Shown piece after piece: positions 1 through 6,195 of a DNA stretch of 8,314 nucleotides; position 1 is the first letter of the stretch, and every line of letters begins with the position of its first letter. Both the position numbers and the translations under genes were made by a program. The stretch spans positions 1-8,314 of the forward strand of contig VAWV01000186.1 of assembly GCA_005883295.1 (NCBI GenBank), in the 5' to 3' direction. Source of the stretch: Actinomycetota bacterium. Its GTDB lineage: Bacteria; Actinomycetota; Thermoleophilia; Solirubrobacterales; Thermoleophilaceae. The notes beneath the pieces were generated by a model. It did no database searches. It had not been told where the DNA came from and saw only the letters and a list, made by a program, of their open reading frames with translations.

Positions 1-1
1 C

Positions 2-277
2 ACTGCCCTCGCCGTAGCCGTGGCCCGCTGCGGCGGAGTGCCGTCGAACGGCGTGGCGAAGGTCGGCGACACGACCATCACGAAGACCCAGTTCAACCAC
101 TGGTTGAACGCCGCCGCCAAGCAGCAGGCACAGGCCCAGCCGGGCGCAGCCTCTGCCGCGGTCCCGGATCCGCCCAACTTCACGAAGTGCATCGCAAAGA
201 AGAAGAGCCAGCCGCTGCCGAGCGGAGCGCAGAAGCCGCCGGCCGCGCAGCTGAAGGCACAGTGCAAGCAGCAGTAG
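2..277 (+). pseudogene. 5' part of SurA/PrsA-type foldase, ended by in-frame TAG
   Basis: This is the N-terminal part of a secreted peptidyl-prolyl isomerase. It is open to the window edge, so the true start lies upstream. The visible protein begins with a hydrophobic Ala/Val stretch ending in VAVARCGG, which looks like the end of a lipoprotein or secretory signal peptide. The chaperone-like N-terminal segment VGDTTITKTQFNHWL follows. A Lys/Gln-rich region contains two cysteines (FTKC and KAQC). The frame then meets TAG at 275-277 (CAG CAG TAG GAC). The same frame continues without another stop to 1240 and encodes the rest of the fold, so the two pieces were one gene. The TAG probably replaces a Tyr codon (TAC or TAT). 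It may be a real nonsense mutation, a sequencing error or, less likely, a readthrough site. Confidence 0.75.
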
Positions 278-298
278 GACGGCCTGAAGCAGCAGACG

Positions 299-1240
299 AT
301 GCAGTTCCCGATCTCGGCCGAGTGGCTCCAGCAGGAGGCCGCGAAGCGGGGCGTGAATGCCACCCCGGCGCAGGTCCGCACGACCTTCGAGCAACAGAAG
401 AAGCAGGCCTTCCCGAAGGAGGCCGACTACCAGACCTTCTTGCAGCGCTCCGGCCGCACCGAGCAGGACCTCCTCTTCCAGGTGAAGCTGTCGGTGCTCA
501 CCAACCAGCTGCAGGCCAAGGTCGTGCAGGGCAAGGCGAACGTCAGCCAGGCTCAGATCGCCGCCTACTACGCGAAGAACAGGCAGCGCTTCGCCCAACC
601 GGAGAGCCGCGACCTGCTCGTGGTGCTGACGAAGACCCAGGCCAAGGCCCAGCAGGCCCTCACCCAGCTGCAGCACCACAAGGCGTGGAAGGACGTGGTC
701 AAGACGTTCTCCATCGACACGGCATCCAAGGCGCAGGGCGGCAAGCTTCCGGGCGTGACCAAGGGCACCCAGGAGAAGGCGTTCGACACAGCGATCTTCA
801 GCGCCAAGCAGGGCCAGCTCAAGGGGCCGGTCAAGACCCAGTTCGGCTACTACGTCTTCCAGGTCACGAAGATCACGCCCGCCTCGCAGCAGTCGCTCGC
901 GCAGGCCAGCGACACGATCCGCAACCTGCTCAAGTCGCAGGCCCAGCAGAAGGCGCTCAACGACTTTGTCAAGGACTTCCAGAAGAGCTACCGCGACAAG
1001 ACCGATTGCGCCAAGGGCTTCGTCACGAGCCAGTGCAGCAACGGGCCGAACCCGCAGACGAGCGCCACGCCGCAGCCCGGCCAGCCGCAGGGCGCCCCGC
1101 CCACCTCCGGCGGCGCTCCGAGCGGCGCGCCGTCCGGCGCCCCGCCCTCGTCCGGAGGGGTCCCCGGAGGCGCACCGTCCGGCGCCCCGTCCGGCGCCCC
1201 CTCCGGTGCCCCGCCGGGCGCGTCCGGCAGCGGCCCGTAG
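299..1240 (+). CDS. SurA/PrsA-type peptidyl-prolyl cis-trans isomerase, C-terminal part
   Basis: Parvulin-type foldases catalyse proline isomerisation in exported proteins outside the cytoplasmic membrane. This 313-aa reading starts at the first ATG after the in-frame TAG at 275-277, but it is the continuation of the gene fragment before it, so the start is nominal. Residues 1-95 are the helical chaperone region. Residues about 102-193 form the rotamase domain, with recognisable parts including ESRDLLVVL, the TFSID-to-GGKLPGV stretch and the closing FGYYVFQVTKI strand. A helix and two cysteines follow (TDCAKGF, SQCSN), perhaps pairing with the two upstream. The last 70 or so residues are a Gly/Ala/Pro/Ser tail, likely flexible and surface-exposed. 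mazG begins 8 nt after the stop. In many actinobacteria a homologous foldase gene precedes mazG. Function is secure at family level; whether the broken gene still works is unknown. Confidence 0.85.
   Translation: MQFPISAEWLQQEAAKRGVNATPAQVRTTFEQQKKQAFPKEADYQTFLQRSGRTEQDLLFQVKLSVLTNQLQAKVVQGKANVSQAQIAAYYAKNRQRFAQPESRDLLVVLTKTQAKAQQALTQLQHHKAWKDVVKTFSIDTASKAQGGKLPGVTKGTQEKAFDTAIFSAKQGQLKGPVKTQFGYYVFQVTKITPASQQSLAQASDTIRNLLKSQAQQKALNDFVKDFQKSYRDKTDCAKGFVTSQCSNGPNPQTSATPQPGQPQGAPPTSGGAPSGAPSGAPPSSGGVPGGAPSGAPSGAPSGAPPGASGSGP
1112..1216 (+). repeat. 12-nt tandem units coding Gly-Ala-Pro-Ser tail
   Basis: Imperfect 12-nt units of the type GGCGCCCCGTCC run in frame with the foldase gene and encode GAPS/GAPP steps. 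Three units lie at 1112-1147. Four more lie at 1169-1216, separated by a Ser/Gly/Val linker. The near-identical units probably expand and contract by slippage, so the tail length should vary between relatives. Confidence 0.7.
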
Positions 1241-1248
1241 CCATCTAA

Positions 1249-1910
1249 TTGGGCGAGTCCGCCACCGCCCTACGGCGCCTGGACGAGATCACCCGCAGGC
1301 TGCGCACGGAGTGCCCGTGGGATCGCGAGCAGGACGAGCGCTCGATCGTCCCCCACACGGTGGAGGAGGCGTACGAGCTGGCCGACGCGGCCTACGCCGG
1401 TGACGACGCCAAGCTGCTCGACGAGCTCGGCGACGTGCTGTTCCAGGTCTACTTCCTGTCCCTCCTCATGGAGGAGCGGGGAGCCGGTGACCTGGCCGCC
1501 GTGGCCGACCACTGCCGCACCAAGCTGATCCGCCGCCATCCGCACGTGTTCGGGGACGTCGAGGCGGCCGACGCCTCCGAGGTGCTGCGCAACTGGGACG
1601 AGATCAAGCGCACCGAGGAGGGGCGGGGCGGCGAGCTGTTCGCCGGCCTGCCGGAGACGCTTCCGGGCCTGCTCTACGCGAGCAAGGTGCTCCGGCGCGG
1701 GGGTTCGGACCAGCGGGCCGACAAGCTGCGGTCCGAGGCGGACCGCGCCGCAGCGCACGCGGCGTCCGAGTCCCATCCCGACGCGCGCTTCGAGGCGGTG
1801 GGCGACCTCCTCCTCGCTGCCGTCGCGCTGGCCCGCGAGCTTCGGGTGGACCCGGAGCTCGCCGTGCGGGCCGCGGCCGACCGCTTCCGGGGGGAGCGGG
1901 AGGCGGAGGC

Positions 1911-1914
<4 letters not shown>
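1249..1914 (+). CDS. mazG: MazG nucleoside triphosphate pyrophosphohydrolase
   Basis: MazG hydrolyses nucleoside triphosphates to monophosphates and pyrophosphate, and is linked to clearance of damaged nucleotides and to stringent-response control. The 221-aa protein has the family N-terminal motif LRTECPWDREQ (18-28). It also has the metal-binding helices with E39, E40, E43 and E59, D62 (VEEAYEL and LLDELGDVLFQV), the KLIRRHPHVFGD segment (93-104) and NWDEIK (115-120). The C-terminal repeat is reduced: it keeps AVGDLLLAAVALAREL but not an obvious acidic EExxE helix, so catalysis should rest on the N-terminal domain. The start is TTG at 1249. An in-frame TAA lies directly before it at 1246-1248 and the conserved motif begins soon after, so this is the only reasonable start. 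There is no Shine-Dalgarno sequence, so translation probably depends on coupling to the foldase stop 8 nt upstream. Confidence 0.93.
1898..1903 (+). promoter_or_regulatory. Shine-Dalgarno site of eno
   Basis: GGGAGG inside the end of mazG lies 7 nt before the GTG start of enolase. It supports that start and the 4-nt stop/start overlap (GTGA). Confidence 0.55.
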
Positions 1915-3200
<1,286 letters not shown>

Positions 3201-3224
3201 CGCCTCGCAGGACCATCCGCCCGT

Positions 3225-3593
3225 GTGGCGAAGCTGCCCCGGATGGCAGGAGCTGCGAGCGCGCGATCCCCCCGGCCCCGCGTGGCGCCGCGGGGCGGCC
3301 GCGCCAGCGCTGGCACGGGCATCAGGTGGGAGCGGGTCGGCCGGGTGGCGCTGCTCGGGGTGCTCGGCGTGATCGTGCTGCTCTACATCCCCCCGGTCAC
3401 GCACTGGTTCCAGCAGTCCGGCACCGCGGCGCGCGGACACGCGCAGGTGCGGCAGCTGAAGCGCGAGCGGGCTCTGCTCGAGTCGCGCCTGCGGGCGCTC
3501 ACCGGTCCTGGCGCGGTGGAGCGGGCCGCACGCGAACTGGGCATGGTCAAGCTCGGCGAGCGCCCGTACGTCGTGTCGATGCCCTCACGCTGA
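3225..3593 (+). CDS. Septum formation initiator (DivIC/FtsB family)
   Basis: These small bitopic proteins belong to the FtsB/FtsL/FtsQ divisome complex that activates septal peptidoglycan synthesis. The 122-aa protein has a basic, Pro/Arg/Ala-rich cytoplasmic N-terminus (1-38) and one membrane segment (about 39-57, VALLGVLGVIVLLYIP). A short coiled coil follows (about 72-94, VRQLKRERALLESRLRAL). The family end motif AARELGMVKLGERPYVV is at 101-117. GTG at 3225 is chosen as the start; the ATG at 3243 is an in-frame alternative that removes only six residues. A weak AGGA at 3208-3211 is the only Shine-Dalgarno candidate. The position 24 nt after eno matches the actinobacterial arrangement and implies cotranscription. 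FtsB and DivIC names are used interchangeably for this family, so no symbol is given. Confidence 0.9.
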   Translation: MAKLPRMAGAASARSPRPRVAPRGGRASAGTGIRWERVGRVALLGVLGVIVLLYIPPVTHWFQQSGTAARGHAQVRQLKRERALLESRLRALTGPGAVERAARELGMVKLGERPYVVSMPSR

Positions 3594-3598
3594 GCCGA

Positions 3599-3627
3599 CT
3601 GACGGTCCGCCGGCCTGGCGCTACCTT
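3599..3627 (+). promoter_or_regulatory. Promoter of the 110-aa gene, probably leaderless
   Basis: CTGACG (3599-3604) and TACCTT (3622-3627) are separated by 17 nt, a good match to a housekeeping sigma promoter. The -10 box ends 6 nt before the GTG at 3634, so transcription would start at or next to the start codon. No Shine-Dalgarno sequence is present, which fits a leaderless mRNA. Confidence 0.6.
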
Positions 3628-3633
3628 GGGCCG

Positions 3634-3966
3634 GTGTCCTACGCGCTCGAGAACGCGCGCTTCCAGTGGGAGGAGGGCGAGCGCCGCCTGCAGGAGGCCG
3701 ACGCCCCCGGGCGGGCCGCCCTGGAGCGCGCGGCCGGACTGGTCGTGGCCGAGCTGCGCCGCCGGCTCGGGTCGCGCTTCAGCCTCCACGAGCTGAGCGA
3801 CCTGTACGCGGAGCCCACCGACTGGGCCAGCGAGGTCGCCCGCCGCGCCTTCGCGGGCACCGAGTCCTCCTGGATCGTGGACGCCGCCTTCGGCCGCTAC
3901 GCGCGCGAGGCGTCCGACTACCGCGGCGGGGAGAAGCCGCGGCCGCGCTTCGCGGCGAGCGAGTAG
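3634..3966 (+). CDS. Conserved-looking hypothetical protein, 110 aa
   Basis: I do not recognise a named family. The protein is soluble and mostly helical in appearance, with no signal peptide or membrane segment. The N-terminal half is charged and Ala/Arg/Glu-rich (RFQWEEGERRLQEAD, then RAALERAAGLVVAELRRRLG). The middle holds FSLHELSDLYAEPTDWASEVARR, and the C-terminal part has SSWIVDAAFGRYAREASDYRGGE. The scattered Trp, Tyr and Phe residues and clean codon use argue for a genuine gene. The GTG start is supported by a well-placed promoter ending 6 nt upstream. The stop lies 3 nt from the stop of the converging minus-strand gene. It stands between the divIC-type gene and the csrA region, but nothing ties it functionally to either. 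Confidence 0.72.
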   Translation: MSYALENARFQWEEGERRLQEADAPGRAALERAAGLVVAELRRRLGSRFSLHELSDLYAEPTDWASEVARRAFAGTESSWIVDAAFGRYAREASDYRGGEKPRPRFAASE

Positions 3967-3969
3967 CGC

Positions 3970-4542
3970 CTAGTCCTCATCGGACTCGGATTCGGACTCG
4001 GCCTCGTCGTCGCCGTCCTCGCCAGCGCGGCGGATCACGATCCGGTCGCGCTCCACGTTGACGGTCACGGGGCGGTGGCCGGCCCAGTGCTCGGCGTAGG
4101 TGGCGTCGTCCTGGATGGCCGGGTCGAGCCACAGGCCGTAGCCCTCCTCGCCGTGGTCGAAGGTACCCTCGAGCGCCCGCGCCCGGGCGCCGCCGCGACG
4201 CCCCCGGCCGCCGCGCCGGCCGCGCCTCCGGCGCCTGGCCTGGCCCTCGCCGTCCTCGGCCTCCTCTTCAGCCTCCTGCTCCGGCTCCTCGGCCGGCTCC
4301 GCGTCGAGCGCCGCCGCAACCAGCGCGTCGTCCTGGGCGCGGAGATCCTCCTCCAGACCGCCGGCATCAGCGGCCTGGTCTCCGTCCCCCGCCTCCGGCG
4401 GGGCCAGCTCGTGCTCACGCTTGAAGGACACGAGCTCGCCCACGCTCACGTCCGGCTGATGCGCTATCCAGGCGTCCGTTCGCCCCTGGCCCACCCATGT
4501 CCGGATCTGGTTGAGCTGAGGCTTGAGCGACCTGCGCGCCAC
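3970..4542 (-). CDS. HTH-like, Arg/Gly-rich acidic protein, 190 aa
   Basis: No named family is recognised. Four regions are visible. Residues 1-46 are basic and helical (LNQIRTWVGQGRTDAWIAHQ, then VSVGELVSFKREH) and resemble a small helix-turn-helix. Residues 47-100 are a disordered, very acidic Ala/Glu/Asp stretch. Residues 101-122 are a dense Arg/Gly block (ARRRRRGRRGGRGRRGGARA) suited to binding nucleic acid. Residues 125-172 form a compact conserved-looking segment (TFDHGEEGYGLWLDP, AEHWAGHRPVTVNVERDRIVI), followed by an acidic tail (ESESESDED). The start is GTG. It diverges from csrA with 129 nt between them, so the two may share control. An RNA- or DNA-binding role is inferred from composition only. 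Confidence 0.72.
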   Translation of the reverse strand: MARRSLKPQLNQIRTWVGQGRTDAWIAHQPDVSVGELVSFKREHELAPPEAGDGDQAADAGGLEEDLRAQDDALVAAALDAEPAEEPEQEAEEEAEDGEGQARRRRRGRRGGRGRRGGARARALEGTFDHGEEGYGLWLDPAIQDDATYAEHWAGHRPVTVNVERDRIVIRRAGEDGDDEAESESESDED

Positions 4543-4551
4543 GGCGGCGGA

Positions 4552-4557
4552 AGGCTA
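4552..4557 (-). promoter_or_regulatory. -10 box of the Arg/Gly-rich protein gene
   Basis: TAGCCT on the minus strand ends 9 nt before the GTG start at 4542. It fits the TANNNT pattern seen before several other genes here. No clear -35 element or Shine-Dalgarno sequence is present. Confidence 0.35.
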
Positions 4558-4580
4558 CCAGTGACCCTTGCACCGGCCCT

Positions 4581-4586
4581 TAGAAT
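4581..4586 (+). promoter_or_regulatory. Distal csrA -10 box
   Basis: TAGAAT is the best -10 hexamer in the divergent gap. It is preceded by CGGCCCT, the same heptamer as at 6176-6182 directly before the TACCAT box of the YbdK-type gene. Initiation about 7 nt downstream would put the RNA 5' end next to the hairpin at 4593-4606 and give a leader of about 80 nt. The -35 region is weak. Confidence 0.45.
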
Positions 4587-4592
4587 TACCCA

Positions 4593-4606
4593 CGGAAAGG
4601 ATTCCG
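4593..4606 (+). promoter_or_regulatory. Hairpin with AGGA loop, candidate CsrA-binding site
   Basis: CGGAA (4593-4597) pairs with TTCCG (4602-4606) around the four-base loop AGGA (4598-4601). CsrA/RsmE proteins are known to bind GGA presented in a short hairpin loop. The site lies about 65 nt before the csrA start and near the predicted RNA 5' end, so it could serve autoregulation. Binding is inferred; only the sequence and pairing are visible. Confidence 0.4.
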
Positions 4607-4627
4607 ACATTCCGATGCCTCGCTCCC

Positions 4628-4657
4628 TTTACGGCCGGCCGGGGCGCAAGGTAGGGT
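4628..4657 (+). promoter_or_regulatory. Proximal csrA promoter candidate
   Basis: TTTACG (4628-4633) and TAGGGT (4652-4657) are 18 nt apart. A transcript from here would have a leader of about 7 nt and would lack the upstream GGA-loop hairpin. Between the box and the ATG, GCGC/GCGC can pair around CGAG (4659-4670) and would partly hide the weak GAGG ribosome site at 4664-4667. Confidence 0.4.
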
Positions 4658-4671
4658 TGCGCCGAGGCGCC

Positions 4672-4902
4672 ATGCTGGTCCTTACACGAAAGACCAACCA
4701 GAGCATCATGATCGGGGACGACATCGAGGTGTCGGTCCTCGCGATCATGGGCGAGAAGGTGAGGATCGGCATCGAGGCGCCGCGGTCCGTGCCTGTCTTC
4801 CGCAAGGAGGTCTACCTCGAGATCCGCCAGGACACCGCCAAGCCGGAGGAGGAGCGGAAGGCCGTGGATCAGGCGCTGGACAAGCTCAAGGAAGGGCAGT
4901 AA
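4672..4902 (+). CDS. csrA: Carbon storage regulator CsrA
   Basis: CsrA is a homodimeric RNA-binding protein that represses or stabilises target mRNAs by binding GGA motifs, often at ribosome sites. The 76-aa protein begins MLVLTRKTNQSIMIGDDIEV, the invariant first strand and turn. It keeps the key RNA-contact residues L4, R6, V42 and R44 (VPVFRKEVYLEI). The C-terminal tail (about 52-76, charged and helical) is longer than in the 61-aa E. coli protein and nearer the length of Bacillus CsrA, which is controlled by FliW. ATG 4672 is chosen because the first residue of the family core is this Met; an in-frame ATG at 4615 would add a basic 19-residue extension. No fliW or flagellar gene is in the window. 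The stop is 7 nt from the stop of the converging minus-strand gene. Confidence 0.95.
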   Translation: MLVLTRKTNQSIMIGDDIEVSVLAIMGEKVRIGIEAPRSVPVFRKEVYLEIRQDTAKPEEERKAVDQALDKLKEGQ

Positions 4903-4909
4903 CCGCGCG

Positions 4910-5149
4910 TTAGCCGAACCAGAGGGCGAGGGCTCGGAACATCGCCACGGTCACGAGCACGGTCGTGGCCAGCATCGCGAGCACGAGCGCGATGTATCGC
5001 ATGGTCCCGCTCTTGCGCACGCGCTCGCGCCGCCGTATGCGTGAGCGCACGGCAGCGGCGCGCCGCAGGCGCTCCCTGCGTATGCGCTCCTCGACCGCCT
5101 GATCGTTGAACGCTGCCTCGAACTGAGCCAGCGACTGCCTCATCCGCAT
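4910..5149 (-). CDS. Small tail-anchored membrane protein, 79 aa
   Basis: The protein has a helical N-terminus (MRMRQSLAQFEAAFNDQAVEE) and a strongly basic Arg-rich segment (about 22-47). A single C-terminal membrane span follows (about 51-76, YIALVLAMLATTVLVTVAM), ending in ALWFG. This predicts a tail-anchored inner-membrane protein with its charged helix in the cytoplasm. No family is recognised. Two ATG codons, at 5149 and 5143, are possible starts; the first is chosen, and the choice alters two residues only. The gene follows the aldolase-like gene on the same strand after 49 nt. It may have its own promoter (TAGGGT, 5161-5166 on the minus strand). The composition, with a clean membrane span directly after a positive cluster, is the main support for coding. 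Confidence 0.68.
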   Translation of the reverse strand: MRMRQSLAQFEAAFNDQAVEERIRRERLRRAAAVRSRIRRRERVRKSGTMRYIALVLAMLATTVLVTVAMFRALALWFG

Positions 5150-5160
5150 GAGATCTTGCA

Positions 5161-5166
5161 ACCCTA
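5161..5166 (-). promoter_or_regulatory. -10 box before the small membrane protein gene
   Basis: TAGGGT on the minus strand lies 11 nt before the ATG at 5149. It sits in the 11-mer GGTAGGGTTGC, which is identical to the one before csrA (4650-4660). Confidence 0.35.
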
Positions 5167-5198
5167 CCGGACCGCACTGCGGCGGCCGCCGGCGCGCG

Positions 5199-6125
5199 TC
5201 AGCCGGTGGACACGGCCGACTCCGCGTCCTGGTAGACGCGAACGAAGCGCGTGTAGTTGCTGCCGATCTGCTCGGCGGCCGCCTCCCGCTCGAGGTCACC
5301 GGCGAGGAACTGCTTGAGCGGGTCGCCCCAGATGCTGCGGCCGATCGCGAAGCCGACGAACCCCTCGACCGGCGCCGCCTGGCTGAGCCAGTGGTCCACC
5401 TTGTCGTCGTCCGCGCCCCGGCCCAGTAGGACGCAGACAACTCCGTCACGGCCCCCGACCCGGGTCTGCTCGGCGAGCATCTCGGCGTCGGATCGCTCGT
5501 CCACGCCCTCGATCTTCCAGACGTCCACCTCGATGCCGGCGTCCTGGATCTCGGCGATCGTGCGGCGCATCAGGTCGGGCCGCAGCTCCGCGTCGTAGCG
5601 GGCCGTGTCCCCTCCCACGGACTCGAGCTGCTGCGCTTCGGCCGGGACGAGGAGCTCGAAGAGGAACTTGCGGTCGCGCTCGTGGAGCCAGTCCGAGAGC
5701 CGCCGTAGCCGCTCGAGCTGGCGGCGGTTCATCTCGGCGTCGCCCTCGGGGTTGTAGCGGACCAGCACCTTCGAGAAATCGGGGTCGAACTTCTCGATGT
5801 GCTCCCCGAAGGCGTCCCCGTACTCGAAGTCGAACTCGTTCTGGCCGCTCTTCTCGACTGGCATGGCGAGCCTGAAGCCGCGCTCGCGGGCCTCCCCGGG
5901 CACGGTGCCGCCGAACTGCTCGTCCACGAGCGATCCGGTGAGCGCCGGGTCCGCGCCGTCCTCGGCAGCGTGCAGCAGGCCCTCGAAGATCAGGTGCTTG
6001 GCGTCCGTGACCCTCTCGACGTCCTCGGGCGACGGGTCGCCCTCCAGGCCGAACCACTTCTTCTGGAACGACCCGCGGTGGTCGAACGCCAGGATGAACA
6101 GCTTTCCGTCGTATCCGAGACCCAT
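5199..6125 (-). CDS. DUF2090 aldolase-like protein
   Basis: The 308-aa protein resembles the DUF2090 domain, known as the C-terminal half of some IolC fusion proteins and assigned there to 2-deoxy-5-keto-D-gluconate-6-phosphate aldolase activity in inositol breakdown. Visible landmarks are KLFILAFDHRGSFQKKWFG (8-26), the barrel strand FSKVLVRYNPEGD (117-129), KFLFELLVPAE (153-163), VDVWKIEG (200-207) and the phosphate-site-like GFVGFAIGRSIWGDPL (255-270). K119 and K204 are candidate Schiff-base lysines. The kinase half is absent and no inositol gene is nearby, so the substrate is open. ATG at 6125 is chosen because AGGAAGG (minus strand, 6133-6139) sits 7 nt upstream and the conserved core starts at once. 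A longer reading from 6212 would overlap the divergent gene. Confidence 0.82.
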   Translation of the reverse strand: MGLGYDGKLFILAFDHRGSFQKKWFGLEGDPSPEDVERVTDAKHLIFEGLLHAAEDGADPALTGSLVDEQFGGTVPGEARERGFRLAMPVEKSGQNEFDFEYGDAFGEHIEKFDPDFSKVLVRYNPEGDAEMNRRQLERLRRLSDWLHERDRKFLFELLVPAEAQQLESVGGDTARYDAELRPDLMRRTIAEIQDAGIEVDVWKIEGVDERSDAEMLAEQTRVGGRDGVVCVLLGRGADDDKVDHWLSQAAPVEGFVGFAIGRSIWGDPLKQFLAGDLEREAAAEQIGSNYTRFVRVYQDAESAVSTG

Positions 6126-6162
6126 GTGCCTGCCTTCCTGCTTTGAGCGCTGAACGCGCCGG

Positions 6163-6168
6163 AGGATA
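6163..6168 (-). promoter_or_regulatory. -10 box of the aldolase-like gene
   Basis: TATCCT on the minus strand would give a leader of about 30 nt carrying the AGGAAGG ribosome site. It lies within the 70-nt gap shared with the divergent YbdK-type gene, whose -10 box is only 14 nt away. Confidence 0.4.
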
Positions 6169-6182
6169 TCCCGCTCGGCCCT

Positions 6183-6188
6183 TACCAT
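6183..6188 (+). promoter_or_regulatory. -10 box of the YbdK-type gene, leaderless
   Basis: TACCAT ends 7 nt before the ATG at 6196, leaving no room for a ribosome site. A leaderless transcript is predicted. There is no clear -35 element. Confidence 0.5.
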
Positions 6189-6195
6189 CCGCGCG

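Noticed and set aside
187..1248. Long open frame overlapping the foldase
   Set aside because: It is an alternate frame of GC-rich sequence with Arg/Gly/Pro/Ala-rich translation and no domain; the foldase frame carries the recognisable rotamase.
4601..4615. Direct repeat ATTCCGA x2 in the csrA leader
   Set aside because: Two 7-mers 8 nt apart in a short leader are weak; the hairpin explains the first copy better.
4075..4902. CsrA with a long N-terminal extension, or start at ATG 4615
   Set aside because: The CsrA fold starts at MLVLTR. The upstream part is antisense to the Arg/Gly-rich gene, and the piece from 4615 is leader sequence with no family match.
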